Assembly: GCA_017418975.1 (NCBI GenBank)
Contig: JAFOMG010000032.1
Span: forward strand, 1 to 64,000
Source of the DNA: Sphingomonas sp.
GTDB taxonomy: Bacteria; Pseudomonadota; Alphaproteobacteria; Sphingomonadales; Sphingomonadaceae
Direction: 5' to 3'
DNA: 64,000 bases
In this document: piece by piece, positions 32,169 to 40,259 of the stretch
Position numbering within the stretch: the stretch's first letter is position 1
Layout of the letters: every line of letters starts with the position of its first letter
Position numbers and translations under genes: made by a program
Notes under the pieces: generated by a model
Database searches by the model: none
What the model was told of the DNA's origin: nothing
The model's input: only the letters and a program-made list of their open reading frames with translations

Positions 32169-32726
32169 TTGAGGGAAATCGCATCGAAGGGGCAGCTGCG
32201 GCTCGCCTATCTGCGATGGGCCGTGGTCACGGTGCCGTTCATCCTGCTGCTCGGCTTCACCTCGGCGCGCATGGCGCCGTCGGGCAGCGCCAATCCGTGG
32301 TTCGCGCGGCTGGTGAAGCCCGCGATCATGCCGGAGGAATGGGTCTTCCCGGCGGCCTGGACCGCGCTCTACATATTGATGGGGCTGGCGCTGGCGATGA
32401 TCATCAACGCGCGCGGATCGACGCTGCGCGGGCCGGCGCTGACCGTCTTCGCGGTGCAGATGGTGGTGAACCTCGTCTGGTCGCCGGTCTTTTTCGGCAT
32501 GCACCAGGTGGTGCCGGCGCTGGCGATCCTGGGCGCGCTGTTCGTGCTCGCGCTGGTCACCTTCGTCCTCTTCGCGCGCATCCGCACCTTCGCCGCGGTG
32601 CTGCTGGTCCCCTATCTGGCCTGGATCGCGTTCGCCGGGGTGCTTCTCTACCAGATCCACGAGCTCAATCCGAACGCGGGAAGCCTTGTATCTTCGCGTT
32701 CGGCTGACGAAGTACAGATCAAGTGA
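32169..32726 (+). CDS. tspO: TspO/MBR family tryptophan-rich sensory protein
   Basis: 185 residues with five membrane helices; motifs NPWFARLVKPAIMPEEWVFP, WTALYILMGLALA and VVNLVWSPVFFGMHQ match TspO. Family members bind porphyrins and cholesterol-like ligands and modulate tetrapyrrole-related regulation. A TTG at 32169 with GGAGG six bases upstream is the best start. It follows tlyA by 69 bp and precedes ubiK by 18 bp. Confidence 0.87.
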   Translation: MREIASKGQLRLAYLRWAVVTVPFILLLGFTSARMAPSGSANPWFARLVKPAIMPEEWVFPAAWTALYILMGLALAMIINARGSTLRGPALTVFAVQMVVNLVWSPVFFGMHQVVPALAILGALFVLALVTFVLFARIRTFAAVLLVPYLAWIAFAGVLLYQIHELNPNAGSLVSSRSADEVQIK

Positions 32727-32744
32727 TCGCGCGAGGAATTTGAA

Positions 32745-33056
32745 ATGCAGACCGACAACCGCCTGTTCGACGATTTCGTGAAGTTCGTGAACGGCGCGGC
32801 GGGCACGCTGGCCGGCGTCGCCCGCGAGACCGAAGGCGCCGCGCGCGAGCGTGCCCGCGAATGGATCGGCGGGATGGACTTTGTTTCCCGCGAGGAATTC
32901 GAAGCGGTGAAGGCGATGGCCGTGGCCGCGCGCGACGAGAACGAGGCGCTCCACGCGCGCCTCGCCGCGCTCGAGGCACAGCTGGGCGGCGCTGCCAAGC
33001 CGGCGGCAGCACCCAAGGCGCCGAAATCGCCTAAAAAGCCGGCGGGACAAGCATAA
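32745..33056 (+). CDS. ubiK: Ubiquinone biosynthesis accessory factor UbiK
   Basis: A 103-residue BMFP/UbiK protein: a short N-terminal amphipathic helix, then the FVSREEFEAVKAMAVAARDE coiled coil and a Lys/Ala/Pro-rich tail. UbiK helps assemble the ubiquinone-synthesis complex and binds lipids. GAGGA lies before the ATG. A DnaA-box-like TTGTCCACA follows the gene at 33062-33070. Confidence 0.82.
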   Translation: MQTDNRLFDDFVKFVNGAAGTLAGVARETEGAARERAREWIGGMDFVSREEFEAVKAMAVAARDENEALHARLAALEAQLGGAAKPAAAPKAPKSPKKPAGQA

Positions 33057-33162
33057 ACACCTTGTCCACAGCTTTTGCGCAGGGTTGTGAACCCCGTGCT
33101 TGTGCGGGCCCGATGCGGTTGGCAGATTCTGCCCAAGCAATCCGGCCCCAGTGGAGAAACTG

Positions 33163-33663
33163 ATGCTCGACGAAGCGGAATTCGACCGCGACGACGCAGC
33201 CCCTATCGACATGCTCGAAAGCTATTTCGCCGCGCATGGCTGGACGCACAGCCGCGAGGAAGACGAGATCGTGGCGAAGGTGAAGGGCAGCTGGACGGAA
33301 TATGAGCTGCGCGCGATCTGGCGCGAGGACGACGGCGTGCTCCAGTTCCTCGCCTTTCCGGACATCCGCGTGGCCGACGAGCGCCGCATGGCGGTCTATG
33401 AGACGATCGGCCTGGTCAACGAGCAGCTCTGGATCGGCCATTTCGAGCTCTGGTCGCAGAGCGGCATCCTGCTGTTCCGCCACGCCGCGCTGATCGACGG
33501 CGAGGAGCCGACGCTGAGCCTGGCCCAGGCGGAGCTGCTGGTGGAGAGCGCGATCGACGAGTGCGAGCGTTTCTATCCCGTGTTCCAGTTCGTGCTGTGG
33601 GGCGGCAAGACCCCGCAGGACGCGCTGGCCTCCGCGCTCATCGAAACGCAGGGCGAGGCGTGA
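33163..33663 (+). CDS. YbjN domain protein
   Basis: 166 residues from ATG 33163 (GGAG eight bases upstream; an earlier in-frame ATG at 33100 lacks one). The fold is the YbjN/T3SS-chaperone-like alpha-beta sandwich, seen in DMLESYFAAHGWTHSREED, AIWREDDGVLQFLAFPDI and ESAIDECERFYPVFQFVL. The function is not established; family members in enterobacteria affect motility and stress. The stop overlaps the proC GTG by three bases. Confidence 0.8.
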   Translation: MLDEAEFDRDDAAPIDMLESYFAAHGWTHSREEDEIVAKVKGSWTEYELRAIWREDDGVLQFLAFPDIRVADERRMAVYETIGLVNEQLWIGHFELWSQSGILLFRHAALIDGEEPTLSLAQAELLVESAIDECERFYPVFQFVLWGGKTPQDALASALIETQGEA

Positions 33664-34454
33664 GCGCCACGCCCCCGGCCGGCCTCTGGCTGGTCGGCTG
33701 CGGCAACATGGCGGGCGCGATGCTGCGCCGCTGGATCGATGCCGGGACGGTGGATCCCGCAACGGTGTTCGTCGTCAACCGCCAGGATCGCGCGCTGCCC
33801 GAGGGCGTGCGCCAGGGCAGGGCCTTGCCCGAGGGCCCGCTTCCACAGGCGGTGATGCTCGGCGTGAAGCCGCAGCAGATCGACGCGGTCGCCGAGGCCC
33901 ATGGCGATCGCATCGCCGGCGTGCCGCTCCTCGTCTCCATCCTCGCCGGGGTCGAATTGGCCTCGCTCGCGGGCCGGTTCCGGGCCGGAGCGATCGTCCG
34001 CGCCATGCCCAACCTGCCGGTCGCGATCGGCAAGGGCGTGGTCGGCCTGGCCGGCGATCGCAGCGCCGTTGTCGACGCGCTGATGCAGCCGCTCGGGCTG
34101 GTCGAGTGGGGCGACGAGGCGGGGCTGGACCGGCTCGGCGTGCTCGCCGGCTGCGGGCCGGCCTTTGTCTATCGCTTCATCGATGCGCTCGCGGCGGGCG
34201 GGGTTTCGATCGGGTTCGGCGAGGAACAGGCGCTGCGGCTTGCCATCGCCACGGTGGAAGGGGCGGGGCTGCTCGCTGCCCAGGCCGACGCGCCGCCTTC
34301 GGCGCTCGTCGATCGGGTGGCCAGCCCGGGCGGCACGACCCGCAAGGGGCTCGACGTGCTCGACGCGGACGATGCGCTCGCGGCGCTGCTGCGCGCCACG
34401 CTCGGCGCATCGGCGCGCCGCAGTGCCGAAATGGCCGCCGCCGCCCGGCGCTGA
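33660..34454 (+). CDS. proC: Pyrroline-5-carboxylate reductase
   Basis: Reduces pyrroline-5-carboxylate to proline with NAD(P)H. The 264-residue protein has a Rossmann N-terminus (LWLVGCGNMAGAMLRRW), MLGVKPQQID, RAMPNLPVAIGKG, and the C-terminal signature AGCGPAFVYRFIDAL followed by VASPGGTTRKGLDVL. The GTG start at 33660 overlaps the ybjN stop (GTGA) and gives the normal family length. Confidence 0.94.
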   Translation: MSATPPAGLWLVGCGNMAGAMLRRWIDAGTVDPATVFVVNRQDRALPEGVRQGRALPEGPLPQAVMLGVKPQQIDAVAEAHGDRIAGVPLLVSILAGVELASLAGRFRAGAIVRAMPNLPVAIGKGVVGLAGDRSAVVDALMQPLGLVEWGDEAGLDRLGVLAGCGPAFVYRFIDALAAGGVSIGFGEEQALRLAIATVEGAGLLAAQADAPPSALVDRVASPGGTTRKGLDVLDADDALAALLRATLGASARRSAEMAAAARR

Positions 34455-34516
34455 CCGGAACGCCCCCCGCCGCGCTTCGTTGTTGCGCCGACAGCGTAAC
34501 ATCGGAGTCGAGCGCC

Positions 34517-35125
34517 ATGACGACCACCACCGCCACGCGGGACAGCAAGGGCCGCTTCACCGGATCCAAGCGGACGAGCACCACGCACAATCTCGGCGTG
34601 ATCGCCGGTGCCGCGGCGGGCGGCATGGCGCTGGGCGTGCTGGCGTTGCTCGGGCGCAAGGCCGTGGTGCAGGCGCCAAGCCTGCTCGCGGGCAATTGGG
34701 ACGAGGCGCTCGCCACCGAGCATGAAGCGCTGCGCAAGGTGTTCGGCCAGATCGAGGCCACCGACGAGCATTCCTCGACCAAGCGCAACCTGCTGCTCGC
34801 GCATCTGAAGCACGCGCTGATGAAGCATGCGGTGGAGGAAGAGAATGTCATCTATCCGGCGCTGCGCGAGGCCGGGCAACGCGATGCCGCCGATCAGCTC
34901 ACCAAGGAGCATGGCTATGTGAAGCAGCATCTCTACGAGCTGGAGAGCATCCCCACCGCCTCGCCCGACTGGATCGCCAGGATCCGCCGGTTCCGCGCCG
35001 AGATCGAGGCGCATATGGAGGAAGAGGAGCTGCGCCTGTTCCCGATGCTGCGCGCCCAGCTGAGCGACGAGAAGAACCGGGCGCTGACCCAGGCGATGAA
35101 CCGGGAAGGGTTCAAGGTGGCGTGA
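34517..35125 (+). CDS. Membrane-anchored hemerythrin-domain protein
   Basis: 202 residues: a basic Ser/Thr-rich N-terminus, one membrane helix at about 27-46, then a four-helix hemerythrin domain. Candidate di-iron ligands are H69, H104 and E108 (HxxxE), H132, H138, H166 and E170 (HxxxE). Hemerythrins bind O2 or buffer iron and oxidants. It is probably attached to the inner membrane. It stands alone, 62 bp after proC. The 35126-35304 gap holds no gene. Confidence 0.78.
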   Translation: MTTTTATRDSKGRFTGSKRTSTTHNLGVIAGAAAGGMALGVLALLGRKAVVQAPSLLAGNWDEALATEHEALRKVFGQIEATDEHSSTKRNLLLAHLKHALMKHAVEEENVIYPALREAGQRDAADQLTKEHGYVKQHLYELESIPTASPDWIARIRRFRAEIEAHMEEEELRLFPMLRAQLSDEKNRALTQAMNREGFKVA

Positions 35126-35304
35126 GGCGCAGGGCGTCCACCGCGCTCTGTGCCCCAAGCGCTGCGCCCGGGGCCATGTGCTGGCTCCCCTGAAGCCATT
35201 CTGACGGAAGGTTCGGAAGTATCCGCTTGGGGCTTTGTCACGCGCCGGCCATACTCGATGCGCACACCGAAGAGTTGGAAGCTCGGGGACCTGGAGGGGG
35301 ACGC

Positions 35305-36783
35305 ATGTATCGTGGCATTGGATGCGCGGTCTTTTCGATTGCCTGTTGTGGCGGAGCGTTGGCTCAAGTCGCTCCGGCTGCTCCCGCCAACCTGTCTGCT
35401 GCGGAGATCGTGAGCATCGAGAATGGCCTGATACCGCGGGTCGTTCTGGCCGATGAAACGCGAAGGACCTACAATCTCAACGAGCGCATGGCATTGCTTG
35501 GCGTCCCCGGCGTCAGCGTGGCCATTTTCGATGACCGGCACGTCATCTGGGCAAAGGGCTATGGATCCACCGATAGTCGACGGTTCCAAGGCGTCGATGT
35601 GCATACGCGTTTCCAGGCGGCTTCCATCAGCAAATCGGTCACCGCTTTTGCCGTGATGACCCTGGTCCAATCCAAAGGCCTGAACCTCGATCGGGATGTG
35701 AACGACTATCTTCGCACGTGGAAGGTTCCTTCAAGCGAACCCAACCGAACCGAGAAGGTAACGATTCGCCGATTGTTGAGCCACACCGCCGGGCTGAACG
35801 TTGGCGGCTTCGCCGGTTACGAGAAGACCCGGGCAATACCCGATGCGGCCGGGGTGCTGGACGGCAAGGGCAACAGTCCCGCGCTTCGCGTCGAAGCGGT
35901 GCCAGGATCGAGATATTCCTATTCGGGCGGTGGGTATGTCGTGCTGCAGAAGCTGATCGAGGATCAGTCCGGCATGCCCTTCGGCCGTTACCTGCAGCGA
36001 CATGTGCTGACGCCGCTGCATATGGCCGACAGCACGTTCGACTCTTATCCCGAAGGGAATGTCAGCCTCGCCCATCAGTTCGATGGCCAACCCTTTCCCG
36101 GCGGCTGGCATGTCTATCCGGAGCTTGCGCCGGCCGGCTTGTGGACGACTCCCTCCGACATAGCGAAATTCTGTTCCGGGATGCTGAAGGCGCTGTCCGG
36201 GGCGAAGGGGGCATTGATATCCAGAGCGCTTGCCGAGCAGATGATCCAACCGAGCGGCAAACCGGGAGGTGGTGATGCCTACGGCCTCGGCTTCGAATTG
36301 CGCGGGAAGGATGCGACCGCCTCGTTCGGGCATGGTGGCAGCAATGCCGGCTTCAAGAGCGAACTGTTCTATTTCCCGCAGCGTCGATTGGGAGTCGTCT
36401 TGATGACCAATTCCGAGAATGGCCGAGTGGTTAGAAATGAACTGGCCCGGGCCATCTCGAACAAATTCGCACTGGGGTTGTTCCCGACGCGCGCGGTTAC
36501 CCGGATCCCGGTGCCCGCTGACGAGCTAGCGGCGATCGCGGGGCGATATCAATATACCGGGGCGGAGAACTATTTCTTCAACGCGACCGCCGGAGCCGAT
36601 AACGAGCTGGTCCTGAAGGACCTGACCACCGGAAAGACCAATCATCTGGTGGCGTTCGATCGCGACAAGTTCATCGATCGCTACACCGGTGAGGGAATCA
36701 CCATCACCCGTGACGTTGCTACCGGAGCGATCACTGGCCTTCTGGACAATGACGGGGATGCGCTGCTGCGCGTGAAGGGCTGA
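35305..36783 (+). CDS. Exported class C beta-lactamase-like serine hydrolase
   Basis: 492 residues with a signal peptide (GIGCAVFSIACCGGALAQ). S107-I-S-K110 is the catalytic pair, RYSYSGGGYVVLQK carries the YSG motif and FGHGGSNAGFKS the HGG triad. A C-terminal ~110-residue beta-rich extension follows, as in long esterase-type members. The start at 35305 has GGAGGGGG upstream. Base composition and codon use look less GC-biased than in proC or ilvE, so recent acquisition is possible. Esterase or peptidase activity is more likely than antibiotic hydrolysis. Confidence 0.8.
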   Translation: MYRGIGCAVFSIACCGGALAQVAPAAPANLSAAEIVSIENGLIPRVVLADETRRTYNLNERMALLGVPGVSVAIFDDRHVIWAKGYGSTDSRRFQGVDVHTRFQAASISKSVTAFAVMTLVQSKGLNLDRDVNDYLRTWKVPSSEPNRTEKVTIRRLLSHTAGLNVGGFAGYEKTRAIPDAAGVLDGKGNSPALRVEAVPGSRYSYSGGGYVVLQKLIEDQSGMPFGRYLQRHVLTPLHMADSTFDSYPEGNVSLAHQFDGQPFPGGWHVYPELAPAGLWTTPSDIAKFCSGMLKALSGAKGALISRALAEQMIQPSGKPGGGDAYGLGFELRGKDATASFGHGGSNAGFKSELFYFPQRRLGVVLMTNSENGRVVRNELARAISNKFALGLFPTRAVTRIPVPADELAAIAGRYQYTGAENYFFNATAGADNELVLKDLTTGKTNHLVAFDRDKFIDRYTGEGITITRDVATGAITGLLDNDGDALLRVKG

Positions 36784-36808
36784 AGTGTAACGCGGAGGAG
36801 GCTGGTAG

Positions 36809-37471
36809 TCACGGGCGCCCAGCCTTGGGTGGGAAGCTGCTCCTCTTCGCCAACTTCTCCACATAGCCGCACAGCATGTCCGCGATCGCTTCCGACCAGG
36901 CCGCGATCTCCGCCTCGGTCCGCGGCGTCTCGGAAAAGCTGCTGCCCAGCTGGCTGAGCGTCATCTTGATCAGGTCCCCTGCCAGCATCCGCGCATCCTC
37001 CGCCGCATCGGGCAGTGCCTCGCGCAGGAAGGCCCGGAAGACCTGCGCATTCTCTCCCTTCGCCTCGATCGCCTCGGGCGCGTCGCGATAGAGCGGGGCG
37101 GCGTCGCTGAGCGCAGTGCGGACCGCCGCTTCCTCGCATTCGGACTGGAGGAAGGCATGGACCAGCCGCCGCAGCCGGGCGAGGGGCGGCGTGGCGGCAT
37201 CCTCGAGGATGCCCCGCAGCATCGCCGAGGTGCGCCGCCATTCGTCGCTCTGCAGACGGAACAGGATCGCCGCCTTGTTGGGGAAATACTGGTAGAGCGA
37301 GCCCACGCTCACCCCGGCGCGCTCGGCGACTCGCGCGGTGGTGAAACGCTGCGCGCCTTCCTTCGTCAAAACCTGAACAGCCGCGTCGAGCACGGCCTCG
37401 ACCAGCTGGCTCGAGCGGGCCTGTCGCGGCTGTTTCCGCGAGGTGACGCGGGGGATGCGGGGAGGGGTCAT
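36809..37471 (-). CDS. TetR-family transcriptional regulator
   Basis: 220 residues. The N-terminal TetR helix-turn-helix is clear (VLDAAVQVLTKEGAQRFTTA, RVAERAGVSVGSLYQYFPNK); the C-terminal ligand domain is unspecific. It is divergent from the O-methyltransferase gene, and the 97-bp gap includes the six-base palindrome ACTAGT in an AT-rich stretch, a possible operator region. Control of the methyltransferase is an inference from position. Confidence 0.85.
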   Translation of the reverse strand: MTPPRIPRVTSRKQPRQARSSQLVEAVLDAAVQVLTKEGAQRFTTARVAERAGVSVGSLYQYFPNKAAILFRLQSDEWRRTSAMLRGILEDAATPPLARLRRLVHAFLQSECEEAAVRTALSDAAPLYRDAPEAIEAKGENAQVFRAFLREALPDAAEDARMLAGDLIKMTLSQLGSSFSETPRTEAEIAAWSEAIADMLCGYVEKLAKRSSFPPKAGRP

Positions 37472-37568
37472 GCGGGCATGCTGCCAATGCGAATAGCCAA
37501 AACTGATGAACTAGTCGTATTTTCCGGATCGGCGGGCAAGCCCCCGCCGCCACATGGAGAAACCCCGG

Positions 37569-38234
37569 ATGACGACCCTGTCGAGCGCCCCCGTGGCGCC
37601 CCTGCTCGCGCGCCTGTTCGCCGAGACCGAAGCCAACCCGCCTGCCGCCAGCCCGGCCTTTGCCGGCATGACGAGCGAGGATCACCGCGCGATGATGCGC
37701 AGCAAGACCGGGTATCGCGATTTCTACGCGAAGCTCGCCGATTTCGCGCTGCCGGTCTCGCCTGAACTGGGCAGGCTGCTCTACATGCTGGCGCGTGCCA
37801 CCCGAGCGCGCTCGATCGTCGAGTTCGGTACCTCGTTCGGCCTGTCGACGCTTCACCTGGCGGCGGCGCTGCGCGACAATGGCGGCGGCCGGCTGATCAC
37901 CAGCGAGTTCGAGGCGGGCAAGCTTGCCCGTGCCCGGGCGAACCTGGCCGAAGCCGGGCTGGCCGATCTCGTCGAATTCCGCGAAGGCGATGCGCTGGAG
38001 ACGCTCGCCACCGGCTTGCCCGAATCTATCGACCTGCTGCTGCTCGATGGCGCCAAGGCGCTCTATTCGGACATTCTCGACCGGGTCGAGAGCCGGTTGC
38101 GCCCCGGCGCGATCCTGATCGCCGACAATGCCGATTATTGCCCGGAATATCTGGAGCGGGTCGGCGACGTGGCGAACGGCTATATGTCGATGCCGTTCAC
38201 CGACGAGGTGGAGCTGTCGATCCGGCTGGGGTGA
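37569..38234 (+). CDS. Class I AdoMet O-methyltransferase (catechol/caffeoyl-CoA type)
   Basis: 221 residues from ATG 37569 (GGAG nine bases upstream; ATG 37554 lacks one). The Rossmann core is ARSIVEFGTSFGLSTLHLAA, with LITSEFEAGKLARARANL and the metal-proximal LLLLDGAKALYSDILD and PGAILIADNADYC. This is the small catechol-OMT-like group that methylates hydroxyls on aromatic substrates. The TetR neighbour suggests inducible expression. A hairpin follows the stop. Confidence 0.8.
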   Translation: MTTLSSAPVAPLLARLFAETEANPPAASPAFAGMTSEDHRAMMRSKTGYRDFYAKLADFALPVSPELGRLLYMLARATRARSIVEFGTSFGLSTLHLAAALRDNGGGRLITSEFEAGKLARARANLAEAGLADLVEFREGDALETLATGLPESIDLLLLDGAKALYSDILDRVESRLRPGAILIADNADYCPEYLERVGDVANGYMSMPFTDEVELSIRLG

Positions 38235-38242
38235 TCGCGCGC

Positions 38243-38280
38243 GGGGAGGGGGCGCCAGGCCCCTTCCCCTCGGGGAGGGG
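38243..38280. terminator. Shared hairpin between convergent genes
   Basis: GGGGAGGGG (from 38243), CCCCTTCCCC (38260-38269) and a second GGGGAGGGG (38272-38280) can form alternative GC-rich stems in the 54-bp gap between the methyltransferase and marR stops. There is no T run, so termination strength is uncertain. Confidence 0.4.
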
Positions 38281-38288
38281 ACGGCGGC

Positions 38289-38774
38289 CTATCGCCCCAG
38301 CGCCGCCACCCGCTGGCGCTCTTCCTCGGGCACCAGCCCCTCGAGCACGGCCCAGAAGCCGCCCACCGCGCCCTGTCCCGCGCTCGAATAGGCATTGGCC
38401 ATCTTCTCGCGCAGCGCGTCGAACAGCGCGCCTTCGAGCTTCGCTCCCGCCGGGGTGAGCCGCAACAGGCGCTGGCGCCGGTCGCGATCGCCGGTGCGGG
38501 TCTCGACGAAGCCGCGATCGGCCAGCTCGGTCAGCACCCGGCCGAGCGACTGCTTGGTGATCGCCAGGATCGCGAGCAGCTCGCTCACCGTCAGGTCCGG
38601 CTTGCGGGCGATGAAATAGAGGGCGCGATGATGGGCGCGGCCCAGGCCCTGCGCCGCCAGCCCTGCGTCGATCGATCGGGTCAGATGCGCATACCCGAAA
38701 TAGAGCAGCTCCACGCCGCGCCGGATCTCGGGCTCGCGCAGGAACAGCGGGGAAGCAGGAATTGGGGCAGCCAT
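38289..38774 (-). CDS. MarR-family transcriptional regulator
   Basis: 161 residues: a winged helix with LTVSELLAILAITKQSLGRV (recognition region), VLTELADRGFVETRTGDRDR (the conserved DxR wing) and helical dimerisation ends. It is divergent from ilvE, and its start codon lies at the upstream edge of the putative ilvE promoter, so it probably affects ilvE as well as itself. The ligand is unknown. Confidence 0.85.
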   Translation of the reverse strand: MAAPIPASPLFLREPEIRRGVELLYFGYAHLTRSIDAGLAAQGLGRAHHRALYFIARKPDLTVSELLAILAITKQSLGRVLTELADRGFVETRTGDRDRRQRLLRLTPAGAKLEGALFDALREKMANAYSSAGQGAVGGFWAVLEGLVPEEERQRVAALGR

Positions 38775-38775
38775 G

Positions 38776-38804
38776 TTGACGCTTTCTGCCACCGCGCCTA
38801 ACCC
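38776..38804 (+). promoter_or_regulatory. Candidate ilvE promoter
   Basis: TTGACG (38776-38781), 17 bases, TAACCC (38799-38804), about 38 bp before the ilvE ATG. The -35 element abuts the MarR start codon, so repressor bound near its own start could block it. Confidence 0.35.
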
Positions 38805-38841
38805 GCTGCAAGCCGGTCCGGCAGAGTCGAAGGCGAGTGCA

Positions 38842-39939
38842 ATGGAAGACACCACCATCCTGGATTTCGAGTTCGAGGCGCATCCCAATCCGGTCAGCGA
38901 CGCCGACCGTGCGGCGGTGCTCGCCAATCCGGGTTTCGGCAAGGTGTTCACCGATCACATGGCGGTGATCAAGTACAGCGCCGACAAGGGCTGGCACGAG
39001 GCGAAGATCCTGCCGCGCGGTCCGATCCAGGTCGACCCGGCCACGGCGGTGCTCCATTATGCCCAGGAGATCTTCGAGGGGCTGAAGGCCTATCGCCTGC
39101 CCGATGGCGGCGTGTCGCTGTTCCGCGCGGACGAGAATGCCCGCCGCTTCCGCGAATCCGCCGAGCGGATGGCGATGGCGCCGCTGCCGGACGCGCTGTT
39201 CCTGGACTCGATCCGCGAACTGGTCCGCATCGATCAGAAATGGATTCCGGAGATCGAGGGCGGCTCGCTCTATCTGCGCCCCTTCATGTTCGCGAGCGAA
39301 GTGTTCCTGGGCGTGAAGCCGGCCAGCGAATATCTCTACATGGTGATCGCCTCGCCGGCGGGCGCCTATTTCAAGGGCGGCGCGCCGTCGGTGACGCTGT
39401 GGGTCTCGGAGCATTACACGCGGGCCGCGCCGGGCGGCACGGGCGCGGCGAAGTGCGGCGGCAATTATGCGGCCAGCCTGGTCGCGCAGAAGGAAGCGAT
39501 CGATCAGGGTTGCGACCAGGTGGTGTTCCTCGATGCGGTGGAGAACCGCTTCGTCGAGGAGCTGGGCGGCATGAACGTGATGTTCGTGATGGACGACGGC
39601 TCGATCGTCACGCCGCCGCTGGGCGGCACGATCCTGCCCGGCATCACCCGCGATTCGCTGATCACCCTGGCCCGGTCGCAGGGGATCGAGGTGCGCGAGG
39701 AGCGCTATTCGATCGACCAGTGGAAGGCCGATGCCCAGAGCGGCAAGCTGCGCGAGGCCTTTGCCTGCGGCACCGCCGCGGTGCTGACGCCGATCGGCAA
39801 GGTGCGCGGCCGCGGCTATGAGTTCATGATCGGAAATGGCGGACCGGGCATCCTTACCGAGAAGCTCAGGAGCGAGCTGGGCGGCATTCAGCGCGGAACT
39901 GCGCCGGACCCGCATGGCTGGGTTGAACGGCTCTCCTAA
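38842..39939 (+). CDS. ilvE: Branched-chain amino acid aminotransferase
   Basis: PLP enzyme for the last step of Leu/Ile/Val synthesis and the first of their breakdown. It has 365 residues, the size of the longer BCAT type. AAKCGGNYAASLVAQKEAID carries the PLP lysine (AAK), with FVEELGGMNVMFV, PPLGGTILPGITRDS and EAFACGTAAVLTPIG. The start at 38842 with AAGGCGAG upstream is chosen over ATG 38773, which overlaps the MarR start. Confidence 0.94.
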   Translation: MEDTTILDFEFEAHPNPVSDADRAAVLANPGFGKVFTDHMAVIKYSADKGWHEAKILPRGPIQVDPATAVLHYAQEIFEGLKAYRLPDGGVSLFRADENARRFRESAERMAMAPLPDALFLDSIRELVRIDQKWIPEIEGGSLYLRPFMFASEVFLGVKPASEYLYMVIASPAGAYFKGGAPSVTLWVSEHYTRAAPGGTGAAKCGGNYAASLVAQKEAIDQGCDQVVFLDAVENRFVEELGGMNVMFVMDDGSIVTPPLGGTILPGITRDSLITLARSQGIEVREERYSIDQWKADAQSGKLREAFACGTAAVLTPIGKVRGRGYEFMIGNGGPGILTEKLRSELGGIQRGTAPDPHGWVERLS

Positions 39940-39962
39940 GTCCCTATAAGCGCGCTTCCCGC

Positions 39963-40037
39963 TGGGGCGTAGCCAAGTGGTAAGGCAACGGTTTTTGGTA
40001 CCGTGTACCGAAGGTTCGAATCCTTCCGCCCCAGCCA
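39963..40037 (+). tRNA. tRNA-Gln (anticodon TTG)
   Basis: The acceptor TGGGGCG (39963-39969) pairs with CGCCCCA (40027-40033), then discriminator G and an encoded CCA. The anticodon stem ACGGT/ACCGT encloses TTTTGGT, giving UUG for Gln. The T arm AAGGTTCGAATCCTT is regular. The 40038-40259 stretch behind it holds no recognised gene. Confidence 0.95.
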
Positions 40038-40259
40038 AGGATCACATCCAGGCGCGATGACGGCCCGTGAACGGCCGTCATTCCGCCGAATCCCGGCTGT
40101 GTGCCGAGCCGACAAGATTTGGCCGTGACCGCTTAGCGGCACCCTCGCTGCGGGCATTCGATGCGAACCAAGGTGCCCAGAGGCAGACTTAAGCCCGGAT
40201 GCGGATCGCCACCCATCCGCCCGCAACGCGCGGGGCGGTGCCCGATACCCGGGCTCCTC

